A stretch of 9,342 bases of DNA from an uncultured Eubacteriales bacterium (GTDB lineage: Bacteria > Bacillota_A > Clostridia > Christensenellales > Aristaeellaceae): NCBI GenBank assembly GCA_902775835.1, contig CACYNZ010000137.1, positions 1 to 9,342 of the forward strand, read 5' to 3'. A program made the position numbers and the translations under genes. Positions 1 through 6,334 of the stretch are shown one piece after another; position 1 is the first letter of the stretch, and every line of letters starts with the position of its first letter. The notes beneath the pieces were generated by a model, which was given only the letters and a program-made list of their open reading frames with translations, ran no database searches and was not told the origin of the DNA.

Positions 1-40
1 GATTAAAGGATTGCGGGCAAAGACATGCTGATTGTTAATA

Positions 41-73
41 TTTCACAATAAAAGTATACATAATTTTCACATT
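41..73. promoter_or_regulatory. Putative operator: direct repeat of TTTCACA
   Basis: TTTCACA occurs at 41-47 and again at 65-71, exactly 24 bases apart. The second copy sits inside the spacer of the leftward promoter and the first just past its predicted start site. The longer form ATTTTCACATT (63-73) is repeated exactly at 3956-3966, upstream of the GH4-rhaB-rhaD promoter. The inverse word TGTGAA is at 105-110 and TTCACA again at 128-133. Clustering of one hexamer in about 100 bases suggests binding sites for one regulator, perhaps a rhamnose-responsive AraC-type or similar protein. No regulator gene is present in the window. Confidence 0.35.
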
Positions 74-81
74 CTTTTCAA
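53..81 (-). promoter_or_regulatory. Sigma-A promoter reading leftward out of the window
   Basis: On the minus strand a TTGAAA -35 box (81 to 76) is followed by a 17-base spacer and a TATACT -10 box (58 to 53), close to consensus. Transcription would start near 46 and run off the left edge, so the served gene is not visible. The promoter lies beyond the terminator of the rhamnose operon, so the next gene probably has its own transcription unit on the same strand. The spacer contains ATTTTCACATT (plus-strand reading, 63-73), a word repeated upstream of the rhamnose operon promoter. The gene may therefore be co-regulated with rhamnose use; this is inference. Confidence 0.6.
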
Positions 82-113
82 GTATGAATATTTTTGTTAG
101 TATTTGTGAACAA

Positions 114-155
114 ATAGTATCCCTGTCTTCACAAATTGGAAGGCAGGGATACTAT
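114..155. terminator. Intrinsic terminator, end of the rhamnose operon (possibly bidirectional)
   Basis: A 17-base left arm (114-130) pairs with 139-155 around an 8-base loop, with only one G-T wobble (126/143). On the plus strand the stem is followed by C and seven T residues (157-163), an ideal terminator for a transcript entering from the left. On the minus strand, the direction of rhaD, the tail is only TTTGTT, which is weaker but workable. It starts 34 bases past the rhaD stop, so it is the natural end of that operon. The better T-tract on the plus side would suit a convergent transcript, although the visible promoter at 53-81 points the other way. Confidence 0.85.
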
Positions 156-188
156 CTTTTTTTCTATTTCCTCTTATTCAGTTAATCG

Positions 189-1013
189 TCAGTCAAGGAA
201 GGCTTCGTTCATCGTCACACCGAACGCTTTTCCGACGGCGCGCAGATCATCGTCCGTAATAGTCTGGCGGACAGGCTGTCCCGTGGAAAGGATATGCATA
301 TAGATTTCCGCGCTTTTCTCGATTGTGTGCGCCAGACCGAATGCGGTGTCAAAATCCGGGCCGGAGGCAAAGAGTCCGTGGTGGGCCCAGATGGCTGCCT
401 GATATTTTTTCATCAGCTCGCAGGTGGCCAGGGCAATTTCCGGTCCTCCCGGCACCATCCATTCCACGACGCCGACGCCTTCGGGGAAGATCACCGGGCA
501 TTCCGTCATGCTCTGCCAGAGCACGCGGCTGAAGTCTCTGTCCGTAAGCGGAAGAATGAAGGTGAGGGCGATGACGTTGACCGGATGGCAGTGATAGATC
601 ACCCGGTTTGTTCCTCCGGTCACCTCTTTTCTGACGCTGTGATTCATGAAATGCGCCGGAAATTCGGAGGTCGGACGGGCCCCGTTTTCGAGTCCCCAGA
701 CGATTCTCCAGGCATCACCGCGGTCATTGATTTCGACGATCCCGAAGGTCTCGTCGGGGAATAATGCCGTATTTCTGAAGTATCTGCCGCTGCCCGTGGT
801 CATAAAATATTCGCAGGCCTGGTTTTCGGCGCGGCCGCCCATATCAACCCAGTCTCCGGGCGTTTTGAAATACGGCCGGCAGGCCTCCACGTCTTCCTCC
901 GACATGCGGTAGGTCAGGTTGCCGCCGTTCCGCTCATGCCAGCCCTGTTCCCAGCCGTCCATACAGATTCTGATAAAACCCTGTACGCAGGGTACGTCGT
1001 ATATTCCGCTCAT
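189..1013 (-). CDS. rhaD: Rhamnulose-1-phosphate aldolase (RhaD)
   Basis: Zinc-dependent class II aldolase of the cytoplasm. It cleaves L-rhamnulose 1-phosphate to dihydroxyacetone phosphate and L-lactaldehyde, the last committed step of the phosphorylated L-rhamnose pathway. The 274 residues equal the length of the E. coli enzyme. The key residues fall at the numbers known for that protein: E117 (in SEFPAH), H141 and H143 (YHCHP), E171 (MTEC) and H212 (AHHG). The three histidines bind zinc and the glutamates act in catalysis. The N-terminal GGNLTYR stretch (30-36) is typical of the phosphate-binding region of the fold. The start is set by an AAGGAG ribosome binding site 10 bases upstream of ATG. 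It is the last gene of the operon, 71 bases after rhaB. That gap has a small CGGG/CCCG hairpin (1065-1078), which could modulate readthrough or mRNA processing. No anomaly is seen. Confidence 0.95.
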   Translation of the reverse strand: MSGIYDVPCVQGFIRICMDGWEQGWHERNGGNLTYRMSEEDVEACRPYFKTPGDWVDMGGRAENQACEYFMTTGSGRYFRNTALFPDETFGIVEINDRGDAWRIVWGLENGARPTSEFPAHFMNHSVRKEVTGGTNRVIYHCHPVNVIALTFILPLTDRDFSRVLWQSMTECPVIFPEGVGVVEWMVPGGPEIALATCELMKKYQAAIWAHHGLFASGPDFDTAFGLAHTIEKSAEIYMHILSTGQPVRQTITDDDLRAVGKAFGVTMNEAFLD

Positions 1014-1084
1014 ATTACCTTCTCTCCTTATAAATGGATCTCTTGTTTGCTTTCCTTATATCTGCGGGCTGATTCCCGTGCATT

Positions 1085-2497
1085 TTACTTTGCAGCCGGA
1101 TCAAAGCGCCGGATCTCAAACGATTTCCCGACACATTCTCTCGCACTTTTCAGATCCGCGAAAAGCCCGTCCGCACGCATCTGCACGATGAGGTTTCCCA
1201 CCGCCGTCGCCTCCGACGGCCCGGCAAACACGGTTCTTCCGGACATATCCGCCGTCACCTGGTTCAGATAGTCCGCGTTGGAACCGCCGCCGATGACATG
1301 GATTTCGGAGTATTGTCTGCCCGTCCCGGCCTCCAGCTGGTCCGCCGTGTCGGCGTAGCATTTTCCAAGGCTGTTGTAGATCACGGCAGCCGTCTCCCAC
1401 AGATTTTCCGGCTCCTGCTGTCCGCTCTCACGGCACGCCAGGCGGATTTCCTCCGTCATGCTCACAGGCGTCATGAAGCGGGCGTCATTGCAGTCGACGA
1501 TGGAAGTGATCGTCTGTTCCGAAGCGCGGCTGCACATCTCGGCGTAGGAACAGTCTTCCGCCGTCTCTCTGCGCACGGACTGGATCATCCACAGTCCCAT
1601 GATGTTTTTCAGATAGCGGAAGCGGAAGTCGACGCCGCCCTCGTTGGTCAGGTTATAGGTTCTGCTCTCTTCCGAGCAGTTTGCAGTCTTCAGTTCTGTC
1701 CCCATAAGAGACCAGGTGCCCGAGCTGATATAGAGCACGTCATCTCCCACAGCCGGAACTGCGGCCACCGCGCTGCCCGTATCGTGGGTCGCCGGCAGCA
1801 CGACGCGGCAGTCGAATCCTGCTTTTGCCCTGATCTCATCGGTAAAACGGCCCACTTCGGTACCCGGCATGGAAATGCTGCCGAAAATCCCTCGCGGCAG
1901 GCCCAGCAGGTCGATGAGTTCGCAGTCCCAGTCCTTTGTGAGCGGACTGACAAGCTGTGTCGTGGTCGCGTTCGTGTATTCCGTGCATTTCCTGCCTGTC
2001 AGACGGTAATGGAAGTAGTCCGGCAGCAGGAGCAGAGCCCGGGCCTTCTCCAGAATCTCCGGCTCTTTTTCCTTTGTTGCCGTCAGCTGATAGATCGTGT
2101 TGAAGGGCTGTTTCTGGATGCCCGTGCGGGCATAGAGTGCCTGCGCGGAGATCTTCCGTTCCACAATGCGGTCCATACCGGACGTCCGCGCGTCGCGGTA
2201 TCCGTACACCGGTCCGGCGGGATTCCCGTTTTCGTCCAGAAGCGCATAATCCACGCCCCAGGTATCGATGCCCATGCTCTCCGGGATCTTGCCGAGCTCG
2301 CCGCATCGCCGGATTCCTTTCAGGATTTCGCCGAAGAGTTTCTCCGTATCCCAGACGAGGGTGCCGTCCCGCTCTTCCATCCCGTTCGGAAACCGGTAGA
2401 CTTCTTCCGTCTTCAGAATGCCGTCCTCGAGCCATCCCAGGATATGGCGGCCACTGGAGGCGCCGATATCGACGGCAAGGTAGTATTTCCTGTCCAT
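1085..2497 (-). CDS. rhaB: Rhamnulokinase (RhaB)
   Basis: FGGY-family sugar kinase (470 residues; E. coli RhaB is about 489). It transfers phosphate from ATP to O1 of L-rhamnulose, making the substrate of RhaD. The N-terminal actin-like phosphate-binding loop is DIGASSGRHI (10-19). The sugar-binding region includes DTWGVDYALLDENG (78-91). THDTGSA (237-243) carries the likely catalytic base D239. ISSGTWSLMG (257-266) and GGGSNADYLNQ (403-413) are adenosine and phosphate elements of the C-terminal half. The gene begins 9 bases after the GH4 stop codon. Its AAGGGG ribosome binding site overlaps that TAA, so the two are almost certainly co-transcribed and probably translationally coupled. The 3' end is followed by rhaD. 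All family motifs look intact. Confidence 0.95.
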   Translation of the reverse strand: MDRKYYLAVDIGASSGRHILGWLEDGILKTEEVYRFPNGMEERDGTLVWDTEKLFGEILKGIRRCGELGKIPESMGIDTWGVDYALLDENGNPAGPVYGYRDARTSGMDRIVERKISAQALYARTGIQKQPFNTIYQLTATKEKEPEILEKARALLLLPDYFHYRLTGRKCTEYTNATTTQLVSPLTKDWDCELIDLLGLPRGIFGSISMPGTEVGRFTDEIRAKAGFDCRVVLPATHDTGSAVAAVPAVGDDVLYISSGTWSLMGTELKTANCSEESRTYNLTNEGGVDFRFRYLKNIMGLWMIQSVRRETAEDCSYAEMCSRASEQTITSIVDCNDARFMTPVSMTEEIRLACRESGQQEPENLWETAAVIYNSLGKCYADTADQLEAGTGRQYSEIHVIGGGSNADYLNQVTADMSGRTVFAGPSEATAVGNLIVQMRADGLFADLKSARECVGKSFEIRRFDPAAK

Positions 2498-2506
2498 ACT
2501 GTCCCC

Positions 2507-3859
2507 TTATGTAAAATCAGTGAGATAGTCGCGGTTGTTTTCGATCAGTTCCTTTGTCATGGCGCGGATCTGCTCCAGCGTGCACTGTGCTGCCGTAAAC
2601 GGATCCAGCTGAATGCTCTGGTAGATCCACTCGAGTTTTTTCTCATTTGCCGCTTTTGCCTGCAGCTTCTGGACGGAGATATTGCTCATGTTGAGGCCCA
2701 GCGGTCCCTCCGGAAGCGGTCCCACATAGCAGGGATGGATACCTTCCGAATCGCAGTAGCAGGGAACCTCCACGCAGCAGTCGTTGGGCATGTTGGTAAT
2801 CAAGCCCGTGTTCATCACGTTCAGGTTGGCCCGGAAGGGAATGCCGGTCTCGATGCCCCGGATCACCTTCGGCGCGTACTCATGCGTGATTTCAAACGGG
2901 ATGTTCTCTCCGCTCTCAATCATCTTGACGAGCTCGTCGTAGTAGTCGTCGTTTGCAAGTTCGTGGGCCAGCCACCAGCGGTCTTCGACGCGGTATTTTC
3001 GTATTTCCTCTTCATTTTTGCGGAAATACGGCGTGTATTCCGACATATGATAGGGAGATTCCGAGTTGAAGTAGCCGAAGTTCTGCATGATGGTCATACG
3101 GACGGCATCCGAGAAATGATATTTCATCTTCGGATCGTCGTTGATCCAGTGGTATCCGTGCTCACGCTCGGAGACTTCGTGCATTTTTTCCATAGTGTCC
3201 ACCGCTGCCTTGAACTGCGGATAGGCGTCCTTGCCGTCCACTTTCAGCTGCAGATACCAGGCCATGTGGTTGATGCCCGCCGCCCAGTAGGTCAGACGGT
3301 CGTAGTCCACGCCCAGGTAATCGGCGATCTGCTCCGCGGTTCCCTGCACGGAATGGCAGAAACCGAAGATCTTGATATCCGAGACCTGGTTGAGGGCCAG
3401 GCAGAGGCCCGCCATCGGATTTGTATAATTGAAGTAATAGGCATCCGGGCAGAGCTCCTTCATGTCTTCAAGCGTTGCCCGCATGGCCGGATAGGCTCTC
3501 AGCATGCGGAAGATGCCTCCGGGGCCGATGATGTCTCCCACCACCTGCCTGACGCCGTATTTGTCGGCAATCTCCAGGTCTCTCTGGTAGATCTCCGGTC
3601 CGCCGACGCCGATTGCATTAATCACATAATCCGCGCCAGGCAGCACATCCCGTCTCTCCGTCGAGGACACGACGCGGATCTCCCGGCCTTCCTGTTTAAC
3701 CATGCGGCAGATCACCTGCTCCATGATCCGAAGCTTTTCTTCATTTATATCGACAAGCGCAATTTCTTCCAGCGGAACGTCCTTGAGAAGGATCAGGTCT
3801 CCCAGAAGATTTTTTGCAAAAATGGCGCTGCCCGCACCGATCACGACTACTTTTGCCAC
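2507..3859 (-). CDS. GH4 family NAD-dependent alpha-glycosidase
   Basis: Family 4 glycoside hydrolase. These enzymes use NAD and a divalent metal (usually manganese) in an oxidation-elimination mechanism, in the cytoplasm. With the GTG start chosen here the protein has 450 residues, normal for the family. It opens with a Rossmann fold, GAGS at 8-11. Also visible are FNYTNP (143-148), the metal-site cysteine motif CHSV (168-171) and GINHMAWY (195-202) with the second metal histidine H198. CHSV is the form reported for alpha-galactosidase-type (MelA-like) members. The LplD alpha-galacturonidase carries CHEV, so a hexoside rather than a uronide is favoured. An in-frame ATG lies 24 bases upstream (3881-3883), but AAGGAG stands 9 bases before the GTG and inside the longer reading, and the fold begins directly after it. 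First gene of the rhamnose operon, so the substrate may be a rhamnose-containing glycoside. Exact specificity is not readable from sequence. Confidence 0.88.
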   Translation of the reverse strand: MAKVVVIGAGSAIFAKNLLGDLILLKDVPLEEIALVDINEEKLRIMEQVICRMVKQEGREIRVVSSTERRDVLPGADYVINAIGVGGPEIYQRDLEIADKYGVRQVVGDIIGPGGIFRMLRAYPAMRATLEDMKELCPDAYYFNYTNPMAGLCLALNQVSDIKIFGFCHSVQGTAEQIADYLGVDYDRLTYWAAGINHMAWYLQLKVDGKDAYPQFKAAVDTMEKMHEVSEREHGYHWINDDPKMKYHFSDAVRMTIMQNFGYFNSESPYHMSEYTPYFRKNEEEIRKYRVEDRWWLAHELANDDYYDELVKMIESGENIPFEITHEYAPKVIRGIETGIPFRANLNVMNTGLITNMPNDCCVEVPCYCDSEGIHPCYVGPLPEGPLGLNMSNISVQKLQAKAANEKKLEWIYQSIQLDPFTAAQCTLEQIRAMTKELIENNRDYLTDFT

Positions 3860-3899
3860 TTTATTGTTCTCCTTTCCGCACATATGTGCCGCTGATTGA

Positions 3900-3928
3900 A
3901 TTATACCCGTATCGGGGCCCCCGTGAAA
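3900..3928 (-). promoter_or_regulatory. Promoter of the GH4-rhaB-rhaD operon
   Basis: A perfect TATAAT -10 box lies on the minus strand at 3905 to 3900, giving a start near 3893 and a leader of roughly 34 bases before the GTG start. At the right spacing (17) the -35 position reads TTTCAC, which matches the consensus poorly. The spacer is very GC-rich and contains a perfect odd palindrome, CGGGG-C-CCCCG (3913-3923). A strong -10 with a poor -35 is the usual picture of an activator-dependent promoter, fitting sugar induction. A TTGACA at 3941 to 3936 is too far away (32 bases) to pair with this -10. Confidence 0.6.
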
Positions 3929-3955
3929 GTACCGTCATGTCAAAAAACGGACGTT

Positions 3956-3966
3956 ATTTTCACATT
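3956..3966. promoter_or_regulatory. Putative operator ATTTTCACATT upstream of the rhamnose operon
   Basis: This 11-base word is identical to 63-73 at the other minus-strand promoter. It is centred about 68 bases upstream of the predicted GH4 transcription start, a typical distance for an activator. The inverse half-word GTGAAA is found at 3923-3928, overlapping the weak -35 region. The site lies between the two divergent promoters, so it could also affect the MATE gene. The function is inferred only from recurrence and position. Confidence 0.35.
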
Positions 3967-3984
3967 TTTCGGCTTATTTTTCTA

Positions 3985-4013
3985 TTTACCAACCGCTGCA
4001 ATCCCCGTATAAT
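3985..4013 (+). promoter_or_regulatory. Sigma-A promoter of the MATE operon
   Basis: TTTACC (3985-3990), a 17-base spacer and a perfect TATAAT (4008-4013) form a good promoter on the plus strand. Transcription would start near 4020, leaving a T-rich leader of about 43 bases before the MATE start codon. A GCGC-TTAATT-GCGC inverted pair (4015-4028) straddles the start point and could be an operator. The promoter is divergent from the rhamnose promoter, with starts about 125 bases apart. Confidence 0.7.
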
Positions 4014-4062
4014 AGCGCTTAATTGCGCATCTTTGGTTTTCTTTTTTTGGAGCAGATCTTAT

Positions 4063-5469
4063 ATGTATCAGGAAGCTTTTGACTGGAAATCGTTTTTGAG
4101 AAAAGTCGCGGTAATCGCCATACCGGTCGCGCTGCAGAATCTTCTGACAACCACCGGATCGATGGTCGACACCATGATGATCGCCTCGCTCGGACAGACG
4201 GAAGTCGGAGCCGTGGGCTTGTGCGCCCAGTTTTCTTCGCTTATGTTCAGCTGCTACTGGGGTTTTGTGGGCGGCGGCATGCTCTTTATGTCCCAGTTCT
4301 GGGGCGCCGGCGATGACGACGGCATTAACCGCTCTTATGGTCTGACTGCGTGCTGCATTATGGCCGTAGGCATTCTGTTCTGTATTCTTGCAACCGTTTT
4401 TCCGGAAACGGTCATGCGGCTGTATACGGACAAGGAGCCCTTTCAGCTACTGGGTATACAATACCTGCGCATCAGCGGTTTTGCATACCCGTTACAGGTG
4501 CTGGCCATGGCCATGTCTGCACTGTTGCGGTCAACTGAACGTGTCAGGATACCACTCTTTGGTGCAGCCTGTTCAGTGGTTACAAACTGTCTGCTCAATT
4601 ATTGTCTGATTTATGGGCATCTGGGGTTTCCTAAAATGGGAATCCAGGGTGCGGCTCTTGCGACTGTGTTATCTGCACTGGTCAATGTACTGGTGATACT
4701 GCTTCTGGCATGGCGGCATGGCGACCGGCGCCTGTTTGCGGTCCGGCAACAATTCAGCTGGAACCGTGTGTTCGTGAAAAACTATTTTATGAAGTGCTTT
4801 CCGATTCTCTGTAATGAAGTACTGATCGGCGTGGGCAACATGCTGATCAATCTGGTGCTGGGAAGACAGAGCGGTGAGGCAATTGCGGCGCTGGCGGTTG
4901 TCCGAACACTGGAAGGTCTGGTGATCGGATTTTTTGCTGGCTTTTCAAATGCGGCGTCTGTTCTGGTGGGTAAGGAGGTCGGAGCGGGCCATCTGAAGTC
5001 AGCATATGATCGGGCCTGGCGGATTGTATACCTGTGCATGTCAGTCATTGCCGCGCTTGTCCTGTGTCTTTATGGAATCCGTTCGCCAGTTCTGCATGCG
5101 CTGGGACTGGCCGGAGAATCATATCAGCTCGGTAGTCGCATGCTGTTGATTTATGCATTGGCAGCGGTGATCCGCATGGGCAACTGGACACAGAATGATA
5201 CGTATCGCTCTGCAGGGGATGCGACATTTGGTACGGTTCTTGAGATCGTATTCATGTTTGCGATGGTGCTTCCCTGCGTTTTTGTCAGCGGTATGATCAT
5301 GCACGCTGAGTTTCCGTGGGTTTTTGCATGTTGCTATGTGGACGAAATTGTGCGCTTTGTGCTGATGCAGAAACATATGTACTCAGCACGCTGGATTCGT
5401 CCGGTGACTCAGGAGGGCCAGGACGCACTGGACGCTTTCCTGATAGAGAGAGGTGTGAAGCGTGCGTGA
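4063..5469 (+). CDS. MATE family multidrug/metabolite exporter
   Basis: Integral membrane protein of the multi antimicrobial extrusion family. These use a sodium or proton gradient to export cationic drugs, metabolites or conjugates. It has 468 residues and about twelve hydrophobic segments, as the family expects. The first helix region reads VAVIAIPVALQNLLTT (15-30), followed by the characteristic MVDTMMIASLG (34-44) and a GAVGL loop (49-53). The second half repeats the pattern from about residue 243, with FPILCNEVLIGVG and later GNWTQNDTYRSAGD (373-386). The start is the ATG preceded by TGGAG 10 bases upstream. The frame stays open back to 3814, but that extension would cover the promoter and is not credible. 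Composition drops from about 60 to about 48 percent GC near codon 126. First gene of a plus-strand operon; substrate unknown. Confidence 0.92.
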   Translation: MYQEAFDWKSFLRKVAVIAIPVALQNLLTTTGSMVDTMMIASLGQTEVGAVGLCAQFSSLMFSCYWGFVGGGMLFMSQFWGAGDDDGINRSYGLTACCIMAVGILFCILATVFPETVMRLYTDKEPFQLLGIQYLRISGFAYPLQVLAMAMSALLRSTERVRIPLFGAACSVVTNCLLNYCLIYGHLGFPKMGIQGAALATVLSALVNVLVILLLAWRHGDRRLFAVRQQFSWNRVFVKNYFMKCFPILCNEVLIGVGNMLINLVLGRQSGEAIAALAVVRTLEGLVIGFFAGFSNAASVLVGKEVGAGHLKSAYDRAWRIVYLCMSVIAALVLCLYGIRSPVLHALGLAGESYQLGSRMLLIYALAAVIRMGNWTQNDTYRSAGDATFGTVLEIVFMFAMVLPCVFVSGMIMHAEFPWVFACCYVDEIVRFVLMQKHMYSARWIRPVTQEGQDALDAFLIERGVKRA

Positions 5470-6295
5470 AATGACGCCGGCTGAACAGATAGAGCGAAGC
5501 CTGAACAAGCGCTTTCGGAAAACGTTATGGAATCCGTTTATTGCAGCAATCAAACGCTATGAACTTATAGCGCCCGGGGACCGGATTGCGGTATGTATTT
5601 CCGGGGGCAAGGATTCTATGCTTATGGCAAAACTGCTTCAGATGCTTCAGAAACATTCCGAGTTTCCGTTTGAAGTCAGGTACCTGTGCATGGATCCTGG
5701 TTATACATCCGAGATTCGATCGAGTATAGTCCGGAATGCGGAAATCATGGGTGTGCCACTGAACATTTTTGAGAGCGATGTGTTTGAGGCTGTGAAACAG
5801 GCGGATACCCATCCGTGCTTTCTATGCGCACGTATGCGCAGGGGCTGTCTGTACCGGCATGCACAGGAAGAAGGCTGCAATAAGATTGCACTGGGACATC
5901 ACCTGAATGATGTGATAGAGACAACACTTATGAGTATGCTGTATGGTGCACAGATCCAGGGTATGCTTCCGCGGGTACGCAGCCGGAACTTTGAAGGGAT
6001 GGAGCTGATCAGGCCGCTCTATTGTGTAAAGGAACAGGATATTCTGGCTTTCTGCAGATATCATTCACTTGCCTTTATCCAGTGTGCGTGCGATGTCTCA
6101 GCAAGGAATATGGAATCCGGAAACGGATCAAAGCGCCAGGAAATAAAACAGCTGATTGCCACACTGAAGAAAACAAACCCGATAATAGAGGATAATCTGT
6201 TTGCAGCGATTCATGATGTGCGTCTGGATACATTGCTTGGCTGGAAAGCACAGGGGAAAGCCTGTGTGCAAAGCTATATGGAATCGGAATCCTGA
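5462..6295 (+). CDS. TtcA-family tRNA 2-thiocytidine ATP-pyrophosphatase
   Basis: N-type ATP-pyrophosphatase of the TtcA/TilS superfamily, 277 residues, cytoplasmic. The PP-loop SGGKDS (47-52) binds ATP and adenylates the target base. PCFLC (C119, C122) and a third cysteine, C208 or C210 in IQCAC, match the cluster cysteines of TtcA. GHHLNDVIETTL (145-156) is the second family block. In E. coli, TtcA uses an iron-sulfur cluster to 2-thiolate cytidine 32 of certain tRNAs. Here that role is inferred by family, and other thiolation targets are possible. It is somewhat shorter than the E. coli protein (about 311). The GTG start is preferred because AGAGAGG lies 8 bases before it. An ATG nine bases later would be 17 bases from that site. 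The gene overlaps the MATE end by 8 bases, implying coupled translation. Confidence 0.88.
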   Translation: MREMTPAEQIERSLNKRFRKTLWNPFIAAIKRYELIAPGDRIAVCISGGKDSMLMAKLLQMLQKHSEFPFEVRYLCMDPGYTSEIRSSIVRNAEIMGVPLNIFESDVFEAVKQADTHPCFLCARMRRGCLYRHAQEEGCNKIALGHHLNDVIETTLMSMLYGAQIQGMLPRVRSRNFEGMELIRPLYCVKEQDILAFCRYHSLAFIQCACDVSARNMESGNGSKRQEIKQLIATLKKTNPIIEDNLFAAIHDVRLDTLLGWKAQGKACVQSYMESES

Positions 6296-6334
6296 TGACT
6301 GTAAACTTGGGTTCAGCCATGGAGGAACTAAAGT

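Noticed and set aside
294..764. Open frame on the plus strand within rhaD.
   Set aside because: Shadow of rhaD, which has all its catalytic residues on the opposite strand.
1298..3895. An 865-codon open frame on the plus strand opposite rhaB and the GH4 gene.
   Set aside because: It lies antisense to two genes with full family motifs. Its residue mix (rich in His, Arg, Val, Asp) is what a GC-rich antisense frame gives, and it spans the junction between two genes. No family is recognisable.
3925..3937. Possible CcpA catabolite-repression (cre) site near the rhamnose promoter.
   Set aside because: TGAAAGTACCGTCA has the outer TG and CA but lacks the central CG that defines cre sites.
3814..4062. 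An 83-codon N-terminal extension of the MATE protein.
   Set aside because: It would begin inside the GH4 gene on the other strand and run across both divergent promoters. A proper ribosome binding site precedes the ATG at 4063, and the MATE fold starts there.
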